DNA of 64,000 nucleotides, taken from NCBI GenBank assembly GCA_002400415.1, contig DGQP01000005.1:99638-163637 (forward strand), written 5' to 3'. The stretch's first letter is position 1. Each line of letters begins with the position of its first letter. This document shows positions 54,340 to 62,704 of the stretch, one piece after another. The notes under the pieces were generated by a model. That model ran no database searches. It saw nothing but the letters and a program-made list of their open reading frames with translations, and was not told the origin of the DNA. The DNA comes from Chitinophagaceae bacterium UBA4411. GTDB lineage: Bacteria > Bacteroidota > Bacteroidia > Chitinophagales > Chitinophagaceae. A program made the translations under genes and the position numbers.

Positions 54340-55271
54340 AGAAAGTAATTATAACAGGCGGGGCACATTCTTATTTAATGGAGCAATTAAAAAACACCGG
54401 GTTTGAAGTGTTGTATAATCCTGTTATTACATACGAAGAACTGTTTTCCTCCATCGGGGATGCTGTGGGGCTGGTACTAACGACAAGAATCAAAGTGGAT
54501 AAAGCACTATTGGATAAGGCTGTTCAGTTAAAATGGATCGGCAGGCTGGGCAGCGGTCTTGAACTGATCGACATACCCTATGCGGAATCAAAAGGTATTT
54601 TTTGTGTCAGCAGCCCGGAGGGCAACAGGAATGCGGTGGCAGAACACACATTGGGCCTTTTACTCAACCTGATGAATAATATTTCTGCAGCTCACCAGGA
54701 GGTGAAACAAGGACTATGGTTGCGGAATGAGAACCGGGGAACAGAACTAACCGGGAAAACGGTAGGTATTATTGGTTACGGAAATACAGGCAGCAGCTTT
54801 GCAAGATTGCTTTCGCCTTTTAATGTAACCATACTGGCATACGATAAGTACAATTTTGGCTTTGGGGCTGGTCATGTTAAAGAAGCGAACCTGGAACAGC
54901 TATGCCGTTATGCCGATGTGATCAGTTTTCATGTGCCGCTGACGGAAGAAACTAAGTATATGGCAAATGATATTTTTTTTAATGCACTGGAACGTAAACC
55001 TTATCTACTCAATACATCAAGAGGTAAAGTGATCAGCCTGGCTGCATTGACAGAGGCATTGAATAAGCAGAAGATCACTGCAGCCGGATTGGATGTCCTG
55101 GAAAATGAACAGCTGGATACCTATACAAAACAGGAGAAAGAACAGTTAGAAACATTACTGGCCTTTCCAAATGTAATTATCACCCCGCATATCGCCGGCT
55201 ACAGCCATGAAGCCTACCTGAAAATGGCAGAAGTATTATTACAGAAATTACAGGCGGGCGGGAAACTCTGA
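54336..55271 (+). CDS. D-isomer-specific 2-hydroxyacid dehydrogenase (SerA-like)
   Basis: An NAD-dependent dehydrogenase of 311 aa. The nucleotide-binding motif is GKTVGIIGYGNTGSSFARLL; the catalytic triad is Arg (KWIGRLGSGLELID region and LLNTSRGKVI), Glu (LDVLENEQLD) and His (ITPHIAGYSHEA). It lacks the C-terminal ACT domain of regulated SerA proteins, resembling the short 3-phosphoglycerate dehydrogenases of Bacteroidota. serC lies 38 kb away, so the serine pathway is possible but not certain; other D-2-hydroxyacids are alternatives. Start overlaps rsmA stop (ATGA), giving a coupled pair. Confidence 0.87.
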   Translation: MKKVIITGGAHSYLMEQLKNTGFEVLYNPVITYEELFSSIGDAVGLVLTTRIKVDKALLDKAVQLKWIGRLGSGLELIDIPYAESKGIFCVSSPEGNRNAVAEHTLGLLLNLMNNISAAHQEVKQGLWLRNENRGTELTGKTVGIIGYGNTGSSFARLLSPFNVTILAYDKYNFGFGAGHVKEANLEQLCRYADVISFHVPLTEETKYMANDIFFNALERKPYLLNTSRGKVISLAALTEALNKQKITAAGLDVLENEQLDTYTKQEKEQLETLLAFPNVIITPHIAGYSHEAYLKMAEVLLQKLQAGGKL

Positions 55272-55329
55272 CTTTAAGCAGCCGCGGCCATTTTAACATT
55301 CTTTACAAGCTATAAGAAAGAGTTTCTTA

Positions 55330-55361
55330 TTGTTTGTTCCGGAATAAATTTTCTATATTTG
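55330..55361 (+). promoter_or_regulatory. greA promoter
   Basis: TTG at 55330-55332, 21-bp spacer, TATATTTG at 55354-55361, matching the Bacteroidota consensus. The transcript would have a leader of about 75 nt. Confidence 0.65.
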
Positions 55362-55373
55362 TACTAATTAGTG

Positions 55374-55418
55374 CAACGCTTCACAGTCATTCTGTCGGGG
55401 CGTTGTTATTTTTTTCTG
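55374..55418 (+). promoter_or_regulatory. Attenuator-like hairpin in the greA leader
   Basis: A stem CAACGC (55374-55379) / GCGTTG (55400-55405), with an inner ACAG/CTGT pairing, is followed by a T-rich run (TTATTTTTTTC). It sits between the greA promoter and start codon, so it could end some transcripts before greA, producing a short leader RNA. Confidence 0.55.
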
Positions 55419-55441
55419 TTTAATGAAAAAAGGAGGGGATT

Positions 55442-55915
55442 ATGAGTGGTTTACAGTATGTAACAAAAGACACCCTGGAGCAGATGAAGGCAGAGCTTCA
55501 GCGGATGAAATCGGTGGACCGTCCTGCTGCCAGCCGTGCAATTGCTGAAGCGAGGGAAAAGGGTGATTTGAAGGAGAATGCCGAATACGATGCAGCCAAA
55601 GAGGCGCAGGGCATCCTGGAAGCAAAGATCGCTGCTATGGAAGGAGTAATGGCCAATGTGAGGGTGCTGGATGAATCAAGTATTGATACCAGCAAAGTAT
55701 CAATACTTACAAAAGTTACACTGACCAACCTGAATACCAAAAAGCAGGTCACTTACCAGATCGTGGGTGAACAGGAAGCCGACCTGAAAGCCGGAAAAAT
55801 TTCTGTTACTTCACCAATCGGCAAGGGGATATTGGGTAAACAAGCCGGGGAAACAGCAGAAGTGCAGGCTCCTGCCGGTATCCTTAAATTTAAAATTGAA
55901 AGTATTACTGCATAA
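55442..55915 (+). CDS. greA: Transcription elongation factor GreA
   Basis: Rescues backtracked RNA polymerase by stimulating transcript cleavage. The N-terminal coiled coil spans the first ~75 residues (TLEQMKAELQRMKSVDRPAA, EAREKGDLKENAEYDAAKE) and carries the acidic tip Asp/Glu in GDLKENAEYDAA; the C-terminal FKBP-like domain has SPIGKGILGKQAGETAEV. Length of 157 aa is standard. A strong Shine-Dalgarno-like AAAGGAGGGG lies 5 bp before the ATG, unusual in Bacteroidota. A promoter and an attenuator-like hairpin precede it and a terminator follows, so it is monocistronic. Confidence 0.96.
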   Translation: MSGLQYVTKDTLEQMKAELQRMKSVDRPAASRAIAEAREKGDLKENAEYDAAKEAQGILEAKIAAMEGVMANVRVLDESSIDTSKVSILTKVTLTNLNTKKQVTYQIVGEQEADLKAGKISVTSPIGKGILGKQAGETAEVQAPAGILKFKIESITA

Positions 55916-55937
55916 AAAACTGTCATTAAGTTTTAAG

Positions 55938-55965
55938 GCCGTTGCTGATGCAACGGCTTTTTATT
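55938..55965 (+). terminator. greA terminator
   Basis: GCCGTTG / CAACGGC stem with a 6-nt loop followed by TTTTTATTTTC, 22 bp after the stop. Confidence 0.85.
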
Positions 55966-55978
55966 TTCTGAAACGGCA

Positions 55979-55986
55979 TAGCTTTG
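55979..55986 (+). promoter_or_regulatory. HIT gene -7 element (TAGCTTTG)
   Basis: Matches TAnnTTTG, 60 bp before the chosen start 56047 and overlapping an alternative upstream start at 55984, which it argues against. Confidence 0.45.
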
Positions 55987-56046
55987 CAGGTGTTCAAAAA
56001 ACTGAGATATTATTTACTTTCCTATTGGTCTGAAAAAACAGGTGCT

Positions 56047-56436
56047 ATGACAATATTCTCCAAAATCATTGCAGGCGATATCCCATCGTATAAAATTGCG
56101 GAAAATGAAAAATTCTTTGCCTTCCTGGATATATTCCCCTTGAGGGAAGGGCATGTGCTGGTGGTTCCTAAAACCGAAGTGGATAATCTTTTCGATTTAC
56201 CGGCTTCTTATTTGCAGGAAATGCTTGTTTTTGCACAGCCGGTTGCCAAAGCCATTGAAAAAGCATTTGACTGTAACCGTTGCGGCATCAGCGTGATTGG
56301 CCTGGAAGTTCCGCATGCACATATTCATCTTATTCCCATCAATTCTGCCAACGACCTGAATTTTACACAGGCCAAACCACAGGCATCAGCAGAGAGTTTG
56401 AAGAAAGTGCAGGAGAAAATAACAGCACAGCTCTGA
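56047..56436 (+). CDS. HIT family nucleotide-binding hydrolase
   Basis: A 129-aa histidine-triad protein (HinT/Fhit superfamily) that hydrolyses nucleoside phosphoramidates or related nucleotides. The family opening is TIFSKIIAGDIPSYKIAEN and the active-site triad HAHIHLIPI lies near residue 97-105. ATG 56047 is preferred over 55984, since the extra 21 residues are basic/aromatic and overlap a promoter element. A candidate -7 box lies in the gap after the greA terminator. It converges on ruvC with no spacer. Confidence 0.93.
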   Translation: MTIFSKIIAGDIPSYKIAENEKFFAFLDIFPLREGHVLVVPKTEVDNLFDLPASYLQEMLVFAQPVAKAIEKAFDCNRCGISVIGLEVPHAHIHLIPINSANDLNFTQAKPQASAESLKKVQEKITAQL

Positions 56437-57003
56437 TTATTTCTTAAGTAAACGTTGGGGGTTCTGTTTAATAAAATCTTCCCAGCCTTTTAATCCTTTC
56501 CCTGTTTTTCCCAATACGGAATTCATTTGCAGGTGATGGCACAGGGCTACGGCCAGGGCATCTGTGGCATCATACGAAACAGGCTCTTCTTTTAAGAACA
56601 GTATTTGCTTCAGCATTTTCCACACCTGCACTTTATCAGCATTGCCATTGCCGGTCACGGACTGTTTTACTTTTTTCGGAGAATATTCGGTTACAGGAAT
56701 ACCGGCACTCATGGCAGCGGCAATGGCCACACCCTGCGCCCTTCCTAATTTCAGCATACTTTGTACGTTCTTGCCAAAAAATGGCGCTTCAATCGCAAAT
56801 TCGTGCGGTCTGAATTTTCTGATAACCTCTTCTACTTTCTGGTGGATCAGCTGCAGGCGTTCATGGTTATCTTTTTTTCCGGATAATTTCAATACCTGCA
56901 TTTCTTTCATCTTTACCTGGCTGCCCTGTACTTCAATGATGCCATAACCCATCAATAAGGTGCCGGGGTCAATGCCGAGGATTATTTTAGCAGGCTTTTG
57001 CAA
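56437..57003 (-). CDS. ruvC: Holliday junction resolvase RuvC
   Basis: Cleaves four-way DNA junctions with RuvAB. The RNase H-fold acidic residues are in GIDPGTLLMGYGIIE (first Asp), FAIEAPFFGKN (Glu) and SYDATDALAVALCHH (the last Asp pair). Length 188 aa is normal. The start appears to be TTG at 57003 because no ATG or GTG lies in frame upstream within the 44-bp divergent gap before the next gene, and starting later would cut into the first motif. The stop abuts the HIT gene's stop tail to tail. Confidence 0.95.
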   Translation of the reverse strand: MQKPAKIILGIDPGTLLMGYGIIEVQGSQVKMKEMQVLKLSGKKDNHERLQLIHQKVEEVIRKFRPHEFAIEAPFFGKNVQSMLKLGRAQGVAIAAAMSAGIPVTEYSPKKVKQSVTGNGNADKVQVWKMLKQILFLKEEPVSYDATDALAVALCHHLQMNSVLGKTGKGLKGWEDFIKQNPQRLLKK

Positions 57004-57047
57004 ATGGGATACTATTTTTACATGATCTGCCGGACGGCAGCTGGTGA

Positions 57048-58046
57048 ATGAAACTGAACAAAAATATCAAACTCTTTGTCAATTACTTCCTCGGACCGCT
57101 GCTTTTTATCTGGTTATCCTGGTCTGTTTACAGGCAGATAAAGCAACAACCCGATTTGGAAAAAGCATGGCAGGGCATTGTCGCTTCTTTCAATAGCCCG
57201 CAGGCATGGAACCTTGTGGCGGCTGTCCTGTTAATGATTGTCAACTGGTCTGTCGAAGCTGTAAAATGGAAAATATCCGTTCAGCCCATTCAGCAGGTTA
57301 GCTTTATCAAAGCCTTCAAGGCTGTGCTCTCCGGTGTCTCTTTTTCAGTAAGTACACCTAACCGGGTAGGGGAATACCTTGGCCGGGTGTTATATATGGA
57401 GGAGGGCAACAGGTTGAAGACAATTTCTATTACCATCGTGGGTAGTATCAGCCAGCTGATCATAACCTTACTGATGGGGTGCACCGGGCTGATCCTGCTC
57501 CGGCAGCAGCTTGAAGCGGGAGGCTTTGTCAGTTCAATCTGGATGCTGGTGATCATTTACGGAGTGATAGCTGTGCTGGTAGTTTTAACACTATTTTATT
57601 TCCGATTAGCATGGCTGACCCGCTGGGTGGATCGTTTACCCGGAAGCAGTCGTTTTGCTTACCTGGTAAAGGCTTTGGAAGATTTCAATGCAACTTTACT
57701 ATGGCGGTTATTGTCATTATCAGCGTTGCGGTTTGTAGTATTTATCACACAGTATTACCTGCTGTTTCGTTTATTTGACGTGGAGATCGGGTGGTGGCCG
57801 GCTTTTTGGACAGTGAGTGTTTCTTTTCTGGTGATGGCCGTGATACCGACCTTTGCCATCGCTGAACTGGGGCTGAGAGGTGAAGTGGGAATTAAACTGA
57901 TCGGCTTGTTCAGTGTTAATAGTCTCGGGATCTGGATGACATCGATGACGGTATGGCTGGTGAACCTGATTGTGCCTGCTGTTGCGGGAAGCTTACTGAT
58001 ATTGAGTATTAAAAAAATTTTTACGAATAAAAATGAAAGGACTTAA
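57048..58046 (+). CDS. Lysylphosphatidylglycerol synthase TM region-like (UPF0104) membrane protein
   Basis: A 332-aa integral membrane protein with about 7-8 hydrophobic helices. It belongs to the UPF0104/AglD-like family, related to the flippase half of MprF. Characteristic pieces are WSVEAVKWKISVQPIQQVSF, a FSVSTPNRVGEYLGRVLYMEE block (conserved Gly-Glu-Arg region) and FWTVSVSFLVMAVIPTFAIAELGLRGE. No aminoacyl-transferase domain is attached, so a lipid-flipping or envelope role is likely rather than lysyl transfer. It overlaps the next gene by 14 bp and diverges from ruvC. Confidence 0.85.
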   Translation: MKLNKNIKLFVNYFLGPLLFIWLSWSVYRQIKQQPDLEKAWQGIVASFNSPQAWNLVAAVLLMIVNWSVEAVKWKISVQPIQQVSFIKAFKAVLSGVSFSVSTPNRVGEYLGRVLYMEEGNRLKTISITIVGSISQLIITLLMGCTGLILLRQQLEAGGFVSSIWMLVIIYGVIAVLVVLTLFYFRLAWLTRWVDRLPGSSRFAYLVKALEDFNATLLWRLLSLSALRFVVFITQYYLLFRLFDVEIGWWPAFWTVSVSFLVMAVIPTFAIAELGLRGEVGIKLIGLFSVNSLGIWMTSMTVWLVNLIVPAVAGSLLILSIKKIFTNKNERT

Positions 58047-58839
58047 ATTTTTTGCGCCATTATTACTGGGATTGTTCAGTTTTTCAACGGAGGCTGAGGC
58101 GCCCTACAATGAATTTTGCGGGATTGAGAATAAATCTTTCAATGTGGGAGAGAAAGTCACTTTTACAGTGTACTATGCTGTGGCCGGTATTTATGTGAAT
58201 GCAGGCAACGCCACTTTCTCCAGTGAACTGGAAACCTTTAACAACCGCCCGGTGTATCATGTTACCGGTGAAGGAAAGACCAATTCATCCTACGACTGGA
58301 TCTATAAAGTGCGGGATAAATACGAGACCTATATTGATACTGCCACCATGCAGCCGTTAAAATTTGTCAGGAACGTGAATGAAGGCGGCTATAAAAAATA
58401 CCAGAACATTACATTTAATAAAACAGCCAATACGGCTGTTGCCACCGATGGTGTATTTAAAGTGCCGGCCTGCGTGCAGGATGTGATGAGCTCCATGTAC
58501 TATGCCCGTAATGTTGATTTTTCCAAATTGCAACCCGATGACAGGATTCCTTTTTCCATGTTCCTCGATAACGAGGTCTTTAATATGTATATCCGTTACG
58601 TAGGCAGGGAAACCATCAAGACCAAATACGGTAAGTTCAATGCCATCAAGATAAAGCCGCTCCTGCTGAAAGGGCAGATCTTTGATGGTGGAGAAAAGAT
58701 GACCGTATGGGTAACGGATGATGCCAACCATATACCGGTCCGTATCGAAAGCCCACTGGTGGTGGGAAAAGTAAAAATCGATATGATGAGCCACGAGAAC
58801 CTGCGCCACCCGCTGACATCGCTGATCAGGAGAAAATAA
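58033..58839 (+). CDS. DUF3108 family exported protein
   Basis: A 268-aa protein with a signal peptide (MKGLKFFAPLLLGLFSFSTEA). The mature part is a beta-rich DUF3108 domain: KSFNVGEKVTFTVYYAVAGI, HVTGEGKTNSSYDWIYKVRD, MYVRYVGRETIKTKYGKF-like strands and VTDDANHIPVRIESPLVVG near the end. The family is thought to be periplasmic, with no known catalytic function. Its start lies inside the UPF0104 gene, so translation is coupled; this suggests both serve the same envelope process. Confidence 0.87.
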   Translation: MKGLKFFAPLLLGLFSFSTEAEAPYNEFCGIENKSFNVGEKVTFTVYYAVAGIYVNAGNATFSSELETFNNRPVYHVTGEGKTNSSYDWIYKVRDKYETYIDTATMQPLKFVRNVNEGGYKKYQNITFNKTANTAVATDGVFKVPACVQDVMSSMYYARNVDFSKLQPDDRIPFSMFLDNEVFNMYIRYVGRETIKTKYGKFNAIKIKPLLLKGQIFDGGEKMTVWVTDDANHIPVRIESPLVVGKVKIDMMSHENLRHPLTSLIRRK

Positions 58840-59248
58840 AGAATCAGCAGCAGAATGCTGCAAGTTTTAGTACGCAGGGTCCACAGCTGGCATACAGGGC
58901 AAGTCAAGGATCTATAACGGGGTGGTAAAAACTTACGGGATGTGCTGTGCATGTGCAGGATAAATGCAATGAGAACCAACACGGCCAGTAGGCATTATAT
59001 TATACGGCTGATTACGAGTGTTCAAATTCCTCTAATCTATTTATATAACTATTCCCCGACCTTTTATTCTGAAGAAGCGTAAGGAGTACAAAAAAAGAAT
59101 CAGGCCCGGATAACTCTTTTGATAATAATAAGGCGTTGTAGATGTCTTTGCTGAAATTACCGTCAGGTTTTGTTAATGTAGTATAATACAGGTTAAAAGC
59201 ATAAGGCCAGCTTGATAGCGGTACACTCTTTGTCTCGCCAATTCAAGA
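58840..59248. other. 409-bp gap with a gene remnant and a composition change
   Basis: The first ~150 bp are similar in composition to the surrounding genes and contain no convincing gene. From about 58995 the sequence becomes AT-richer, matching the following TlpA-like gene, and holds a minus-strand coding remnant (59012-59242). Confidence 0.5.
59012..59242 (-). pseudogene. Truncated coding remnant (C-terminal 76 residues, no start)
   Basis: A minus-strand frame is open for 76 codons ending in a stop at 59012-59014. It reads like real protein (VPLSSWPYAFNLYYTTLTKP, DIYNALLLSKELSGPDSFFV, GNSYINRLEEFEHS) but has no ATG/GTG/TTG start before the in-frame stop at 59243-59245, just after the TlpA-like gene. 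I do not recognise the family. It may be the 3' end of a gene whose 5' part was lost when neighbouring DNA was replaced. Confidence 0.45.
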
Positions 59249-60388
59249 TTATTGAATTGTAAATATTTTTGAGAATTTGTCTTTTAGTGCGTCTCCCTTT
59301 AGGTCTTTAGCAATAACTATTCCGTTAGGGTCAATCAGAAAATTTGCAGGAATTGATGTTATACCGTACTTTAAATAAACTTCGCCTTTGTCTCCGTTCA
59401 AATCTGATACCTGTGGCCATAAGAGTTTGTCTTTGGCGATTGCTTTTATCCATTTTTCTTCGTCTGTGTCAATTGACACACTAAGAATTGTAAAATCTTT
59501 ATGCTTATAGTTCTGGTAAATATTGATAAGATTGGGGTGTTCTTCACGGCACGGTCCGCACCAGGAAGCCCAAAAATCTAAAAGAACATATTTACCGTTG
59601 AAGGAAGACAAGTTAATTATTTTGCCGTTAGTGTCTTTCATAGAAAAATCAATTGCTTTCATTCCAGCCACTACCTGGTGCTTCTTCTTAATCCTGTTAT
59701 TTATAATATTTCCTTGTGCTGTTTGTTTTAAGTTTTCAGCAAGATGATCATATATTGATGCTACTTTGTCAATATAGGTGTTAATTCGTGATCTGTTAGC
59801 AAGTATATCTAAGCTGACGTATGAATCAGGATGCTTTTTTGCAAACGCCAATTCAGTATCTACGATGTTATAAAAAATATCTTCAAGCTCTCTTTTGTTA
59901 TGATTGACTAATGCAGTGTCTCTTTTTTCTTCTTCTGTAAAAGAATCGGGGTCTTTAATTCCCCTTCTCTTTTTTATCAGGCTTGTAAGCTGACTTTGTA
60001 ATAATTGCAGAGTGTCATTTAAACCAGTTCCGCTAATAACCGCTCCTGTCAGAGTATCTGGGCTGTTTATTTTAATTACACCTGGTTCTAAATATATATC
60101 AACACTTTCAGTAATAATATTTACTTTCTCTGGATTTTCGTTACGGTAAATCTGTGCTTTTAAAGGCTCTTTAACTGAACCGCTGAAAGTAAATTTCTTG
60201 TCGATGGCGGCTGTCCTTTCCAAAATATATTTATCCTTCTCTTTATAGGAAAGATATAATGTGTCACCATTACGTATTTTATCACCAGTTCCAATAATGG
60301 TAAAGGTTGTCTGTCCGTAAACTATTACCGAGCTTAAAAGAGCTAAGCAAAAAATAAGTACTTTATATCGGTGTTGTATCATATCCAT
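59249..60388 (-). CDS. TlpA-like periplasmic thiol-disulfide oxidoreductase with N-terminal DUF4369
   Basis: A 379-aa exported protein (signal to about VIVYGQ). The N-terminal ~100 residues look like DUF4369 (beta-sandwich; GDTLYLSYKEKDKYIL), followed by a helical part and a C-terminal AhpC/TSA-thioredoxin domain with WASWCGPCREEH (active-site Cys277 and Cys280) and the cis-Pro region GITSIPANFLIDPNG. It reduces or exchanges disulfides in the periplasm. Codon use is visibly more AT-rich than adjacent genes, and a gene remnant lies directly downstream, so it may have been acquired horizontally. Confidence 0.9.
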   Translation of the reverse strand: MDMIQHRYKVLIFCLALLSSVIVYGQTTFTIIGTGDKIRNGDTLYLSYKEKDKYILERTAAIDKKFTFSGSVKEPLKAQIYRNENPEKVNIITESVDIYLEPGVIKINSPDTLTGAVISGTGLNDTLQLLQSQLTSLIKKRRGIKDPDSFTEEEKRDTALVNHNKRELEDIFYNIVDTELAFAKKHPDSYVSLDILANRSRINTYIDKVASIYDHLAENLKQTAQGNIINNRIKKKHQVVAGMKAIDFSMKDTNGKIINLSSFNGKYVLLDFWASWCGPCREEHPNLINIYQNYKHKDFTILSVSIDTDEEKWIKAIAKDKLLWPQVSDLNGDKGEVYLKYGITSIPANFLIDPNGIVIAKDLKGDALKDKFSKIFTIQ

Positions 60389-60487
60389 TGTCGTTCTGAA
60401 ACGTGGTGCCTGTCTTTGTAAGTATCCCTGAAAACCAGACAGTTTAATATGTGCAAATGGTTTTCCGAACCAGCATAAAAAGGCTAT

Positions 60488-61348
60488 TCAAATTTCCTCC
60501 AGCTTAAAAAAATCCTTCGGCCTTATCCCCCTCTCCGTTTGTTGCAGGGTGCAGCATTCATAGACCGGGTCATGTTCAAAGAAAAGTACATAATCATTTT
60601 CCAACGCTTCTTTCAGGAATGATTTCTTTTCATTCAAGGTCGTCAGCGGAAACATATCATAGCCCATGATATAGGGCAAGGGGATATGCCCCTGGGAGGG
60701 TAACAGGTCGGCCATAAATACGATGGTCCTGTTTTTATACTGTACCTGTGGCAGCATCATCGCCTGTGTATGACCACTGACAAAACGAATGCTGGTATTT
60801 TCTGCAAACGGGGTCTCACCGAGTTTCCCATCTTTCATTCCTGCAGTCTCAACAAATTTCAGCCGACCGCTTTCTTCAATCGGTAAAATATTTTCCTTCA
60901 GGAACGAGGCTTTCTCTCTTTCATTGGGGTAGACAGCCCAGTCCCAGTGTTCTTTATTACTCCAGAATTGAGCGTTCTTAAAAGCCGGCACCAGTTTGTC
61001 TCTCTCCCGGACAATAGAACCGCCACAATGATCAAAATGCAAATGGGTTAAAAAAACATCCGTGATATCATCGCGGTGAAAACCATATTTCGCTAATGAT
61101 TTATCTAAACTGTCATCCCCATGCAGGTGATAATGACTGAAGAATTTTGCATCCTGTTTATCGCCGTTGCCATTATCCACGAGTATAAGACGGTTACCTT
61201 CTTCGATCAGTAAACAACGAAGGGCCCAGGAGCATAAATTATTTTCATCAGCCGGGTTGATCTTGTTCCAGATGGTTTTGGGTACCACGCCAAACATGGC
61301 GCCGCCGTCTAATTTGAAATAGCCGGTGTTGATCGTATAGAGTTTCAT
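60488..61348 (-). CDS. MBL-fold metallo-hydrolase
   Basis: A 286-aa cytoplasmic metallo-beta-lactamase-fold enzyme. The dinuclear zinc site is complete: His102-x-His104-x-Asp106-His107 (LTHLHFDHCGG), a later His (VSGHTQAMMLPQV), Asp (VFMADLLPSQ) and C-terminal His (FFEHDPVYECC). Overall layout resembles the lactonase-like group (AiiA/AttM relatives), but many members have unrelated esters as substrates. The gene overlaps the MFS gene by ATGA, so the two are co-expressed. Lactone hydrolysis is possible, not shown. Confidence 0.87.
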   Translation of the reverse strand: MKLYTINTGYFKLDGGAMFGVVPKTIWNKINPADENNLCSWALRCLLIEEGNRLILVDNGNGDKQDAKFFSHYHLHGDDSLDKSLAKYGFHRDDITDVFLTHLHFDHCGGSIVRERDKLVPAFKNAQFWSNKEHWDWAVYPNEREKASFLKENILPIEESGRLKFVETAGMKDGKLGETPFAENTSIRFVSGHTQAMMLPQVQYKNRTIVFMADLLPSQGHIPLPYIMGYDMFPLTTLNEKKSFLKEALENDYVLFFEHDPVYECCTLQQTERGIRPKDFFKLEEI

Positions 61349-62655
61349 GCAGGTTTCTTTTTTAAGGCTGCTGCGTAAAGCAGCAACAATAAACCAATAA
61401 TAAAAAATGTCATCAGGGCCAGTACAGAGCTTCGCTGCGAACCGGTGAGCTCATTGATAAAACCAAAGCTGAAAATACCGATCACCGCAGCCACTTTTTC
61501 GGTCACATCATAAAAGCTGAAAAAGGAAGCCGTGTCTTTTGTTTCCGGCATTAGCTTGGCATAGGTGGAACGGCTGAGTGACTGTATACCACCCATAACA
61601 AAACCAACGGAAGCCGCCAGTCCATAGAATTCATAGATACCGCCCACAGGTAATAAATAACCGATATAACAAAGCAGTATCCAGAGTAGCACGATTGATA
61701 TCAGTGTTTTGATATTCCCGATCTTAGACGATAGCCAGGAAATTGTATAGGCGCCGGGTATAGCGATCAGTTGTATCAGGATGATAGCGATAATCAGGTT
61801 ATCCGTCGGTATCTCTAATTCACTTTTACCATATAAAGCCGCCACCAGCATCACGGTTTGCACACCCATATTATAAAAGAAGAAGGCGGCAAGAAAGCGT
61901 TTTAACGGTGGCAGGTGGGTAAGCTGGTTCCACACTTTCCGTAATTCCTTATACCCTTTTGACAGGATCTGGTGCTGCAGGTCGCCACTGCCTGCCGGAA
62001 CAGGCTTGGGCAAACGGCGTAATGAATATTGGCCAAAGCCCCACCACCAGATGCCAACGAGGAGAAAAGAAGTCCGGAACTGGATGGTGGAATCTTTATC
62101 GCCGCCAAGGATACCGGGAAAGAAAACAAAAATGAAACAAATGATCTGCAGCAGAACACTGCCGATATAACCATAAGTAAATCCTTTGGCGCTGATACGG
62201 TCACGGTCCTCGGGTGCTGCTATTTCAGGGAGAAAAGAATTATAAAAAACAAGACTGCCCCAGAAACCCACACAGGCAACGATCATCGATAATACTCCTA
62301 CCAGCAGTGTATTTTTTTCAAAAAAGAACATGGAGGCGCAGGCGATGCTTCCGATCGTCATAAAAAACTGCATAAAATTTTTCTTATTGCCTTTATAATC
62401 GGCAATAGAAGAAAGCAGCGGGGATATAACGGCCACGATCAGCATGGCAAATGCAAGGGCATAATTATAAAGTGCGGTGTTTTCAAAATGCCGCCCCAGG
62501 AAGGTGACCGCTGTTTTGGATGTTGCTTTATCATCAACAGCAATGGCTTCAAAATAAGCCGGGAAGATGGTGGAAGTAATAACAAGGTTATACGCCGAAT
62601 TGGCCCAGTCGTACATGGCCCAGGCATTCACTACTTTTTTCGGAGCCGTTTGCAT
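61345..62655 (-). CDS. UMF1 (Atg22-like) MFS transporter
   Basis: A 436-aa inner-membrane major facilitator with about 12 helices. The N-terminal VVNAWAMYDWANSAYNLVI motif is diagnostic of the UMF1/Atg22-like group, and GFVMGGIQSLSRSTYAKLMP is the conserved second-half loop. ATG 62655 is chosen over a TTG two codons upstream. Relatives in fungi export amino acids from the vacuole; bacterial substrates are unknown. It overlaps the MBL hydrolase by ATGA, so it may carry that enzyme's substrate or product. Confidence 0.9.
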   Translation of the reverse strand: MQTAPKKVVNAWAMYDWANSAYNLVITSTIFPAYFEAIAVDDKATSKTAVTFLGRHFENTALYNYALAFAMLIVAVISPLLSSIADYKGNKKNFMQFFMTIGSIACASMFFFEKNTLLVGVLSMIVACVGFWGSLVFYNSFLPEIAAPEDRDRISAKGFTYGYIGSVLLQIICFIFVFFPGILGGDKDSTIQFRTSFLLVGIWWWGFGQYSLRRLPKPVPAGSGDLQHQILSKGYKELRKVWNQLTHLPPLKRFLAAFFFYNMGVQTVMLVAALYGKSELEIPTDNLIIAIILIQLIAIPGAYTISWLSSKIGNIKTLISIVLLWILLCYIGYLLPVGGIYEFYGLAASVGFVMGGIQSLSRSTYAKLMPETKDTASFFSFYDVTEKVAAVIGIFSFGFINELTGSQRSSVLALMTFFIIGLLLLLYAAALKKKPA

Positions 62656-62704
62656 ACGCAATAATTAAGTGACTGAAATTAAGGATAAGCAACGAATTAA
62701 TCAT

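Noticed and set aside
58596..58982. Minus-strand open frame with CPVC and other cysteines across the DUF3108 end
   Set aside because: Most of it is antisense to DUF3108 codons; the non-overlapping part has no recognisable domain.
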